From Clostridiales bacterium DTU033 (GTDB lineage Bacteria > Bacillota > Clostridia > Oscillospirales > Acutalibacteraceae), in assembly GCA_001513365.1 (NCBI GenBank), contig LFTH01000055.1, positions 24,462-82,658 of the forward strand: 58,197 nt of DNA, read 5' to 3'. Below, piece after piece: positions 48,589 to 58,197 of the stretch; the stretch's first letter is position 1, and each line of letters opens with the position of its first letter. The notes below the pieces were generated by a model. That model did not search any database and had not been told where the DNA came from. It saw only the letters and a list, made by a program, of their open reading frames with translations. The translations under genes and the position numbers were made by a program.

Positions 48589-49256
48589 GGGCGGTCAGGA
48601 TAAGGTTTAAAAAGATTGAGAATGCGAAGTACATCTCCCACCTTGATTTGACGCGCACCATGGCAAGGGCTGTAAGGCGTGCGGGAATACCCTTATGGTA
48701 CACCGAGGGGTTTAACCGCCACCCTTATATAACCTTTGCTTCCCCGCTTTCGCTGGGGTTTGAAAGCCTTTGCGAGAGCATGGATATCCGCCTTGTTGAG
48801 GATATGCCGATGGACGAGCTTGTCCGCCGGCTCAACAGCGTTTTGCCGGCGGGGCTTGAGGTGATAAAAGCCGGCGAGCCGGTGATGAAGCCAAAGGAAA
48901 TCGCCTTTGCCGCGTACCGGATTGCCTTTCAAAACAGCGGTTTTGCGGATTTTAAGGAGAACATAAGGGAGTTTTTGTCCCGGCAAAGCATTGAAGCCCT
49001 GAAGAAAACCAAAAAAGGGGATTTGAAAAACGTTGATTTAAAGCCCGCGCTCAAAAATGCGGCTGTCAGGGTTGACGACCGCTCGGTTGTCATTGAGGTC
49101 GTACTGCCGTGCGGAGGTAAAGACACAATCAGCCCGAATCTTTTATGCTCGGCGATAAACGATTTTCTCAATGAAAAAAGCGGGACCGAGCAAAAGCTGT
49201 TCTGCAATATAGTGCGGGTCAACCTGCTAAACGGCGAAGGCGTCCCGTTCAAATAG
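48585..49256 (+). CDS. TIGR03936/DUF2344 radical SAM-associated protein
   Basis: FKKIENAKYISHLDLTRTMARAVRRAGIPLWYTEGFNRHP; ATGA overlap with upstream gene. Confidence 0.92.
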   Translation: MRAVRIRFKKIENAKYISHLDLTRTMARAVRRAGIPLWYTEGFNRHPYITFASPLSLGFESLCESMDIRLVEDMPMDELVRRLNSVLPAGLEVIKAGEPVMKPKEIAFAAYRIAFQNSGFADFKENIREFLSRQSIEALKKTKKGDLKNVDLKPALKNAAVRVDDRSVVIEVVLPCGGKDTISPNLLCSAINDFLNEKSGTEQKLFCNIVRVNLLNGEGVPFK

Positions 49257-49297
49257 ATTTTCGTTAGACATTAGATGTCGGACGAACGGAAAAGGCA

Positions 49298-49335
49298 ACA
49301 AAAAAGCCGGGGCGTTTGCAGCCTCGGCTTCATTT
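49298..49335. terminator. bidirectional terminator between DUF2344 gene and dapB
   Basis: AAAAAAGCCGGGGC-gtttgca-GCCTCGGCTT-catttt. Confidence 0.8.
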
Positions 49336-49341
49336 TGTTAT

Positions 49342-50100
49342 TTACGCCTGCCGGACTAAATCCTTCATGTTGTAAAGTCCGGGCTTGCAGGTAGTAAGGA
49401 AAAGGGCTGCGTTTATCGCGCCGACCGCGAAAATCTCCTTGGACAGCGCGGTGTGGGAAATGGTGATTACCTCGTCGTGCCCTGCGAAAATTACTTCGTG
49501 TTCCCCGACGATGGTCCCGCCGCGGATTGAGGAAATCCCGATTTCGGCTTTTGCCCGCTTTTTCCTGACGCTGTGGCGGTCGAACACATATTGCGGCTGA
49601 TATTCAAGCCCTTCGGACACGGCGTCGGCGAGCATCAGCGCGGTGCCGGACGGGGCGTCGATTTTCTGGTTGTGGTGCTTTTCAAGTATCTCGATGTCAA
49701 ATTCGCCGCCGAGCACCGCCGCGGCTTTTTTGACAAGCTCGGTTAAAAGACTAATGCCGATTGACATATTGCCGCTGTAAAAAATCGGCAGCAGCTTTGA
49801 AAGCTTATTGATTTCCTCGACTTGCTCGTCAAACAGGCCGGTGGTCGCAATCACCGTCGGCAGCTTGTGCTGGTACGCGCAGGACAATACGCCGTCAAGC
49901 GCGCTGGGGTGCGAAAAGTCGATAATCACGTCCGCTTCAACCTGACAGTTTGACGGGTTCGCGTAAACGGGGAAGTCAGCGTGCCTTTCGGTGTTAATGT
50001 CAAACCCCGCGACAATTCTGCAGTCCGCGCGGTTGGCGACGCAGCCGGTGATGACGCGGCCCATTTTCCCGTTGCAGCCGCTCAGTATTATTCTGACCAT
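49342..50100 (-). CDS. dapB: 4-hydroxy-tetrahydrodipicolinate reductase
   Basis: MVRIILSGCNGKMG start at 50100; EKHHNQKIDAPSGTAL; SIRGGTIVGEHEV. Confidence 0.96.
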   Translation of the reverse strand: MVRIILSGCNGKMGRVITGCVANRADCRIVAGFDINTERHADFPVYANPSNCQVEADVIIDFSHPSALDGVLSCAYQHKLPTVIATTGLFDEQVEEINKLSKLLPIFYSGNMSIGISLLTELVKKAAAVLGGEFDIEILEKHHNQKIDAPSGTALMLADAVSEGLEYQPQYVFDRHSVRKKRAKAEIGISSIRGGTIVGEHEVIFAGHDEVITISHTALSKEIFAVGAINAALFLTTCKPGLYNMKDLVRQA

Positions 50101-50131
50101 ATTAAAACGTCCCTTCTGCAGCCTGACTTTT

Positions 50132-51025
50132 TCAGGCAATCAGTCCGTGGCGGCGCAGAACGTCCGCCAATGCTTTACGGCCATTTTCGTCCATCTGATA
50201 AAGCGGCATACGGCACGGGCCGACGTTCATACCCATCATGTTCATCGCCTCTTTGACCGGAATGGGGTTGACGTCCGAAAACAGGGCGTTGATTAAATCA
50301 AGCAGTTCAAGCTGAAGCGCGCAGCTGCCCCTGATGTCCCCGTCAAACCAGCGGCGGGTTATGTCGCCTGTTTTCTTTGGCAGAACGTTTGCAACCACCG
50401 AGATTACCCCTTTGCCGCCCAAAGACAGGATAGGAACTATCTGGTCGTCGTTACCCGAATAAAGGTCGATGTTATCGCCGCACAGCGCCGCGGTCTTCAC
50501 CATCGACGAGACGTTGCTGTTCGCTTCTTTAATCCCGACTATGTACGGGTTTTTCGCAAGTTCGGCGTAGGTTTCGGGCTTGATGTCCAGCGCGGTGCGG
50601 GAGGGCACGTTATACAGGATTACCGGCATTTTAACCTCGTTCGCGACCATGTTATAATGCGCGATAAGCCCGCGCTGCGAGGTCTTGTTGTAATACGGGG
50701 TAACAAGCAGCAGCGCGTCCGAGCCGAGCTCTTTTGCCTTTAAAGACAGGTCAACACAGTAGCTTGTGTCGTTTGAGCCGGTCCCCGCGATTACCGGCAC
50801 CCTGCCTCTTGCCTGTTCGATTGCGGCCTTAATCACCGCGATATGCTCGTCGTCGTCCAAAGTCGAAGCTTCGCCGGTTGTGCCGCAGGCGATGATTGCT
50901 TCAATTCCGTTTTCAATCTGCCATTCCACCAGTTCGCGGAATTTTTCAAAATTCACGCTGCCGTCCCGGTTCATCGGTGTAACGATTGCCACGCCGGTAC
51001 CTGTGAAAACAGTAGTCTTACTCAT
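50132..51025 (-). CDS. dapA: 4-hydroxy-tetrahydrodipicolinate synthase
   Basis: ACGTTGEASTLDDDEH; TPYYNKTSQRGL; YNVPSRT. Confidence 0.97.
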   Translation of the reverse strand: MSKTTVFTGTGVAIVTPMNRDGSVNFEKFRELVEWQIENGIEAIIACGTTGEASTLDDDEHIAVIKAAIEQARGRVPVIAGTGSNDTSYCVDLSLKAKELGSDALLLVTPYYNKTSQRGLIAHYNMVANEVKMPVILYNVPSRTALDIKPETYAELAKNPYIVGIKEANSNVSSMVKTAALCGDNIDLYSGNDDQIVPILSLGGKGVISVVANVLPKKTGDITRRWFDGDIRGSCALQLELLDLINALFSDVNPIPVKEAMNMMGMNVGPCRMPLYQMDENGRKALADVLRRHGLIA

Positions 51026-51058
51026 AATAACCCCCGTCCTTTACAAAATATTTGCGGT

Positions 51059-52135
51059 TTAGTCCATATAACCTTCTGCGCATAAAAGCTCGGCGAGCAA
51101 TACCGCGCCGCCGGCGGCTCCGCGGAGGGTGTTGTGCGAAAGCCCGACAAATTTGTAGTCGTACTGGGTGTCTTCGCGCAGGCGGCCGAGCGATATAGTC
51201 ATTCCGCATTCAAGGTCCCTGCAGCGGGCGGTCTGCGGCATGTCATCCTCGTGGTAATACTTTAAAAACTGTTTGGGCGCGCTCGGCAGATTAAGCTGCT
51301 GGGGACGGCCCTTAAAATTATTCCAGACCTCGATTATCTCTTCTTTTGTCGGCTTTTTCTCAAAGCTGCAGTAAACCGCGGCGAGATGTCCGTCCGACAC
51401 CGGAACGCGGATACACTGGGCGGTGAAGACCGGGGTTTTTGCCGGGACGATGACCCCGTTTTCAATCTTTCCCCAGATTTTAAGCGGTTCCTGCTCGGAT
51501 TTTTCTTCCTCCCCGCCGATATAGGGGATAACGTTGTCTATCATTTCCGGCCAGCTTTCAAAGGTCTTGCCGGCGCCGGAGATAGCCTGATAGGTGCAGA
51601 CCAGCACTTTTTCAATTCCCCACGGCGACAGCGGGTAGAGGGCGGGAACGTAGCTTTGCAGCGAACAGTTGGATTTTACCGCAACAAAGCCCTTTTTTGT
51701 GCCCAGTCTTGCGCGCTGGTACGGAATGACGTTTAGGTGGTCGCTGTTGAGCTCAGGGATAATCATCGGCACGTCGGGGGTTGAGCGGTGCGCGCTGTTG
51801 TTTGATACCACCGGGCATTCCGCGCGGGCGTAGGCTTCCTCAAGCTCTCTTATCTTATCTTTGGGCATGTCGACCGCGCAGAACACGAAATCCGCCTGCT
51901 TTGCGACTTCCTCAACCTTGGAGGCGTCCAGCACGACAAGGTCTTTCATTGACTGTGGGACAGGGCTGTCCATAACCCAGCGGCCTCTCACAGCCTGCTC
52001 GTAAGTTTTTCCGGCCGAGCGCGGGCTTGCGGCGAGAACTGTAACATTAAACCACGGATGGTTTTCCAAAAGGGAGGCAAAGCGCTGGCCCACTATGCCG
52101 GTACAGCCTATAATTCCCACATTCCATTTTTTCAT
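51059..52135 (-). CDS. asd: aspartate-semialdehyde dehydrogenase
   Basis: WNVGIIGCTGIVGQRF; VAVKSNCSLQSYVPAL; YQAISGAGK. Confidence 0.96.
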   Translation of the reverse strand: MKKWNVGIIGCTGIVGQRFASLLENHPWFNVTVLAASPRSAGKTYEQAVRGRWVMDSPVPQSMKDLVVLDASKVEEVAKQADFVFCAVDMPKDKIRELEEAYARAECPVVSNNSAHRSTPDVPMIIPELNSDHLNVIPYQRARLGTKKGFVAVKSNCSLQSYVPALYPLSPWGIEKVLVCTYQAISGAGKTFESWPEMIDNVIPYIGGEEEKSEQEPLKIWGKIENGVIVPAKTPVFTAQCIRVPVSDGHLAAVYCSFEKKPTKEEIIEVWNNFKGRPQQLNLPSAPKQFLKYYHEDDMPQTARCRDLECGMTISLGRLREDTQYDYKFVGLSHNTLRGAAGGAVLLAELLCAEGYMD

Positions 52136-52203
52136 TATAAGATGTCCTTTCTTCTGAGAAGTTTTAAAAATGCAGTATTATAGGCTGAGGTCGTTTTGGA
52201 AAT

Positions 52204-52227
52204 AAAAAAACCGGTTGAAAACCGGCT
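52204..52227 (-). terminator. lysine riboswitch expression-platform terminator
   Basis: Minus strand CCGGTT-ttc-AACCGG-TTTTTTT. Confidence 0.85.
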
Positions 52228-52290
52228 GCCATCCACCTATAATAGATGCATTGACGCATGAATAAAACTCTTGTGGTATTTTCCATGCGC

Positions 52291-52460
52291 GAATAGCTCT
52301 CCATCATAATGCTATGATGACAACCTCACGATTATTCATCGTAAAGCCAGGCAAGACGCTCTCCGGGAACGCCAAACCTTCGGCGCCGATGCCTTTCCTT
52401 TGCGTTCACAGACCCGGTATCTCCCGCAAAATACTCTTCATCAGGCGCGCCTCTATTCCG
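52291..52460 (-). ncRNA. lysine riboswitch (L box) aptamer
   Basis: Minus strand GAATAGAGGCGCG...GAAGAGTA...GGAAAGGCATCGGCGCCGAAGG...TTGCCTGGC...GAGAGCTATTC; GAATAG/CTATTC closes P1; upstream of asd-dapA-dapB. Confidence 0.92.
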
Positions 52461-52467
52461 TAAAACT

Positions 52468-52496
52468 ATTGTAACACCGCCGGCGGCTGTTGTCAA
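52468..52496 (-). promoter_or_regulatory. sigma-A promoter driving the lysine riboswitch-asd-dapA-dapB transcript
   Basis: Minus strand TTGACA-N17-TACAAT ending about 7 nt before the aptamer. Confidence 0.85.
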
Positions 52497-52645
52497 TCAC
52501 TGTTTGTGCCAAAGTCAGAGTCAAATCACAGCAGATTTGTGAAACAGTCATAGCAGGGACAAATCTGGGTTTTAGACGATGGCCGCCCGCTTGACTTTTT
52601 GCGGCAGGGTGTATAATAAGAACAAGAAAATACGGTGTATTTGTT

Positions 52646-54828
<2,183 letters not shown>

Positions 54829-54882
54829 AACGCTTGCTAAAATAAGGAAAAGCCTATATAATAAAAAGGATTTTTCAGGGAG

Positions 54883-55272
54883 GTGCTTTTATTGGTTTTG
54901 TTGAAATCTTTGCTTGCGGCGACCACCGCCGCCGCCGATACGCCACAGCAGGGGAGTACGGCCGCGCTGCTTTTACAGCTTGCTCCTTTTTTGCTTTTAA
55001 TCCCGCTTATGTATTTTCTGATGATTCGCCCGCAGAAGAAAAAGCAGAAAGAAGAGCAGAAAATGCGCGAAAGCCTGCGGGTCGGGGACGAGGTTACCAC
55101 CATCGGCGGCGTAACCGGCATAGTTATCAGCGTCAAGGACGATTCGTTTGTAATCGAAACCGGGGCGGCGCGCACCAAGTTGACATTTAAAAAGTGGGCG
55201 CTTCAGACCATCCACACAGTCCACGATGACGACGATTTGGATGACGATTTCGACGACGACGATGATATTTAA
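54883..55272 (+). CDS. yajC: preprotein translocase subunit YajC with Asp-rich C-terminal tail
   Basis: FLLLIPLMYFLMIRPQKKKQKEEQKMRESLRVGDEVTTIGGVTGIV; follows tgt. Confidence 0.95.
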   Translation: MLLLVLLKSLLAATTAAADTPQQGSTAALLLQLAPFLLLIPLMYFLMIRPQKKKQKEEQKMRESLRVGDEVTTIGGVTGIVISVKDDSFVIETGAARTKLTFKKWALQTIHTVHDDDDLDDDFDDDDDI

Positions 55273-55388
55273 TCAGGGATGAAATTACCGTTCTTCCAGC
55301 CTTAGGAGTACTATTCTGACCTTTTTAGGAATATGCTGTACTGTCAAGGCTTTGCCGGCTGTCCGGCAGTTTACGGGAGGGACGGGTT

Positions 55389-55787
55389 TTGAAGACAGGT
55401 AGGGAAGAATCGGCTTTGTCAAAATGGCTGCGGCCGGTTTTAATCGGGGCGACGGCAGGGGTGCTCTGTTGCATTGCGGTGCTGCTATTGTTTGCGCTGC
55501 TGATGGCTGCGCGCGACATCCCGCAGCCCGCTGTTACGCCCATGGCGGTTATCGCGGCTGCGGTGGGCTCCTTTTTCGGGGGCTTTGTCAGCGCGCGCGC
55601 GGCGGGCAGTCGCGGCCTTGTTTTCGGCGCGGCGACCGGCGCGCTGATTTTCCTGCTTATCGTGATTGCCGGTTTTTCATTTTTGCATGACATACGCGGA
55701 TGGTATGCGCTTATAAAGCTGCCGGTGGTGGTGATAAGCTCCACATTAGGCGGCATTTACGGGGTGAATTTCCGCCGCCGAAAGTAG
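55389..55787 (+). CDS. TIGR04086 family membrane protein
   Basis: Four-TM protein; position between yajC and SCIFF. Confidence 0.85.
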   Translation: MKTGREESALSKWLRPVLIGATAGVLCCIAVLLLFALLMAARDIPQPAVTPMAVIAAAVGSFFGGFVSARAAGSRGLVFGAATGALIFLLIVIAGFSFLHDIRGWYALIKLPVVVISSTLGGIYGVNFRRRK

Positions 55788-55851
55788 GCGGGAATGCCGG
55801 CCGGCAGGAAAACCGGGGTGCGCTGTTTTGTCGAAAAAGGTTGAAAAAAGG

Positions 55852-55880
55852 TTGAAAAACAGGCGGCGGTGTGCTAGAAT
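55852..55880 (+). promoter_or_regulatory. strong extended -10 promoter for SCIFF peptide gene
   Basis: TTGAAA-N17-TAGAAT with TGC immediately before the -10. Confidence 0.8.
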
Positions 55881-55929
55881 AACTAAAACGGTTTTTTGAA
55901 TACCGGTGAAGTCAATTGGGGGAAATACA

Positions 55930-56067
55930 ATGAAACATATAAAGACAATCAACAAGCAGAATCTTAAGAAAACCGCGGCAAAAGGCGGCTGCGGAGAGTG
56001 TCAGGCTTCCTGCCAGTCAGCCTGTAAGACTTCCTGTACCGTAGCCAATCAGAAATGCGAAAGGTGA
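55930..56067 (+). CDS. scfA: SCIFF family ranthipeptide precursor, MKHIKTINKQNLKKTAAKGGCGECQASCQSACKTSCTVANQKCER
   Basis: Exactly 45 aa with six Cys; immediately upstream of the radical SAM/SPASM maturase; not in ORF track. Confidence 0.96.
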   Translation: MKHIKTINKQNLKKTAAKGGCGECQASCQSACKTSCTVANQKCER

Positions 56068-56123
56068 TATAAGCGGAATTTGCCGCACGGCGAATAATAC
56101 TGCTTTTTAATTTTTGCGGCTGG

Positions 56124-56154
56124 CAGGGCGGATGGTCATCCGCCCTGTTTATTT
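56124..56154 (+). terminator. hairpin between SCIFF precursor and maturase (partial terminator/processing site)
   Basis: CAGGGCGGAT-ggtc-ATCCGCCCTG-TTTATTT. Confidence 0.75.
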
Positions 56155-56190
56155 AAGGAATTAAGACAAGACAGGGGAAAAGAAACCGAG

Positions 56191-57555
56191 ATGATACATC
56201 GGTACCAAAACAACGGATATAACATAGTGCTTGACGTCAACAGCGGCGCCGTCCATCTGGTGGACAGCCTTGTTTACGAAATGCTCGGAATGCTGGGCGA
56301 GCAGGCGGAAAGCCTCGGTGAAACCTGCCCCGCAGAGATAGCCGCCGAGTTATCGGAAAGATACAGCGCGCAGGCGGTTGACGATGGGTACGGCGAGATT
56401 TACCGGCTGTACTGCGACGGTCTGCTTTACAGCACCGACGATTACGAGGGGATTGCCGAAAAAACGATTATTTCGCCTTTTAAGGCAATCTGCCTGCATG
56501 TATCACACGACTGCAATCTGAGGTGCGGGTACTGCTTTGCCGGGCAGGGCGGGTACGGCAGCGAGAAGAAGCTGATGAGCGAGGAAGTGGCGCTCGCGGC
56601 GGTCGATTTTCTTATCGAAAACTCCGGCAGCCGGCGCAATCTTGAGATAGATTTTTTCGGCGGGGAGCCGCTTTTGAACTTCGAGGCAATCAAAAAAACA
56701 GTGGAATACGGGCGCGGCCTTGAAAGAAAACACGACAAGGTTTTCCGCTTTACCACGACTACCAACGGGGTACTGTTAAACGACGAGATTGCGGATTTTT
56801 TGAACAGGGAAATGCACAACGTTGTGCTGTCGCTGGACGGGCGCAGAGAGGTCAACGACAGAGTGCGTCCGGATTTGGGTGGCGGCGGAAGCTATGACAG
56901 GATAGTCCCGAAATACCAGCATTTTGCCCGGATACGCGGGGACGGGGATTATTATGTCAGGGGCACTTACACAAAAAACAACCTCGATTTTGCCGAGGAT
57001 GTGATGCATATGTATGAGCTTGGTTTTGACCAGATTTCGGTCGAGCCGGTAATCAGCGACCCCGGCCTTCCCTTTTCGATTACAGAGGAGGACTTGCCGA
57101 GGATTTTTGACGAGTACGACAGGCTGGCAAGGACCGTGATTGAACTCAAAAGGAAGGGCAGAGGGTTTAACTTCTTTCATTTCATGATTGATTTGGAGCA
57201 GGGGCCGTGCGTGATTAAAAGGCTCCGCGGCTGCGGCTGCGGCAACGAATACGCGGCGGTAGACCCCGACGGCAATCTTTACCCCTGCCATCAGTTTGTG
57301 GGCAGGGAGGAATGGAAGATGGGGAACGTGCTCACAGGCGGATATGACAGGGGCATAAAACAGCGGTTTGCGAAATCCACCGTTTACGATAAAGCCGAAT
57401 GCCGCAAATGCTGGGCGAAATTCTACTGCTCCGGCGGCTGCAGCGCCAACAATTTTCAGTATGAGGGAGATATACTAAAACCCCATTCCCTGTCGTGCAG
57501 TATTGAAAAAAAGCGGCTTGAATGCGCGATAATGATTAAGGCGGCTTTGTCTTAG
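56191..57555 (+). CDS. scfB: thioether cross-link-forming SCIFF peptide maturase (radical SAM/SPASM)
   Basis: HDCNLRCGYC radical SAM motif; DFFGGEPLLNF; SPASM Cys cluster CRKCWAKFYCSGGC. Confidence 0.95.
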   Translation: MIHRYQNNGYNIVLDVNSGAVHLVDSLVYEMLGMLGEQAESLGETCPAEIAAELSERYSAQAVDDGYGEIYRLYCDGLLYSTDDYEGIAEKTIISPFKAICLHVSHDCNLRCGYCFAGQGGYGSEKKLMSEEVALAAVDFLIENSGSRRNLEIDFFGGEPLLNFEAIKKTVEYGRGLERKHDKVFRFTTTTNGVLLNDEIADFLNREMHNVVLSLDGRREVNDRVRPDLGGGGSYDRIVPKYQHFARIRGDGDYYVRGTYTKNNLDFAEDVMHMYELGFDQISVEPVISDPGLPFSITEEDLPRIFDEYDRLARTVIELKRKGRGFNFFHFMIDLEQGPCVIKRLRGCGCGNEYAAVDPDGNLYPCHQFVGREEWKMGNVLTGGYDRGIKQRFAKSTVYDKAECRKCWAKFYCSGGCSANNFQYEGDILKPHSLSCSIEKKRLECAIMIKAALS

Positions 57556-57646
57556 CGGGTTAAGCCGTTCTAATCCGCGGCGCTTTCGCATATTTTGGTA
57601 GCACAGGGAGGGTATGCCCTGTTCTACCCTCATGCGGAGGTGCTGT

Positions 57647-58197
57647 ATGGGCAAAAAAGGGACAAACCACCGCCGTTTTTCATCTGCAGCCAAAACAGCG
57701 GCGTCGTGGGCGGCATTTTTGGCTGAAAACCGCTTTTTTATTTTGTTTTCGTTTGTGTTTTTGGCCGGCGCCGCGTTGGGAGTGGTGGTATACGCGTTCT
57801 CCGGTCAGGCTGTCGCGGAGGAGCTTGGCATCATATTGAGCATCAAGGGGGCTGTCCGCGGGTTTAAAGGCTGCGTGTCGGCGTTGTTTTCTTCGTGTTT
57901 TCCCTCGTTTTTACTGCTTGCCCTGCTGTTTTTGTGCGGATTGTCGGCGTGCGGTGCGCCGCTTGCGGCAGCGGTGCCGCTGTTTTTCGGGATGGGGCTC
58001 GGCCTTACCGAGGGGTATTACGGCTCGCTGGGGATAAAGGGTTTTTTGATTTTAGCCCTGCTTGTGGTCCCGCATTATCTGATTGCGGCCGCCGCGCTGC
58101 TGTTCGGGGCGATGGAATCGCTGCGGCTGTCGGTTTTAATCAGCCGTCAGCTTCTGCCAGGCGGGATGATGGGCGGTTTATGGCAGGATTTTAAACT
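57647..58197 (+). CDS. stage II sporulation protein M-like membrane protein (truncated by window end)
   Basis: Open frame from ATG 57647 to the window end (manual translation); SpoIIM-family-like TM pattern; RBS GGAGG. Confidence 0.65.
   Translation, partial: MGKKGTNHRRFSSAAKTAASWAAFLAENRFFILFSFVFLAGAALGVVVYAFSGQAVAEELGIILSIKGAVRGFKGCVSALFSSCFPSFLLLALLFLCGLSACGAPLAAAVPLFFGMGLGLTEGYYGSLGIKGFLILALLVVPHYLIAAAALLFGAMESLRLSVLISRQLLPGGMMGGLWQDFK

Noticed and set aside
52591-52617. TTGACT...TATAAT upstream of queA
   Set aside because: Spacer is only 15 nt; plausible but too weak to list as a promoter.

Overview
This 58.2-kb window looks like mostly core chromosome from an anaerobic, probably spore-forming Clostridia-type Firmicute (taxonomy inferred from gene content and order). 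In order it contains: the end of a dcw-type cluster (mraY-ftsW-murG); a GH4 glycosidase/AraC cassette; M50 protease-scpA-scpB-DUF2953-gerW(ytfJ)-D,D-carboxypeptidase-rluB; a biotin-dependent carboxyltransferase module; yicC-remA-gmk-rpoZ-priA-def-fmt-yugP-rsmB-rlmN-prpC-prkC-rsgA-thiN-(48-aa ORF)-spoVM; a WYL regulator with a small membrane protein; zapA/dut/DUF4321/maf/mreBCD/pbp2; sbcDC; desulfoferrodoxin; rhamnose mutarotase; metF and a split metH; a TIGR03960/DUF2344 pair; a lysine-riboswitch-controlled asd-dapA-dapB operon; and queA-tgt-yajC-TIGR04086-SCIFF peptide-SCIFF maturase-SpoIIM-like (truncated at the window edge). Three short real genes are absent from the supplied ORF track: SpoVM (29 aa), the SCIFF precursor (45 aa, six Cys) and a 48-aa CxxC membrane peptide. 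I see no tRNA, rRNA, CRISPR array, transposon or prophage. No wholly novel system is obvious. The best leads are a three-copy GGTAAATATTAC operator-like motif upstream of a divergent carboxyltransferase module, the SCIFF locus with a strong promoter and an internal attenuator-like hairpin, and the unannotated small peptide next to SpoVM.
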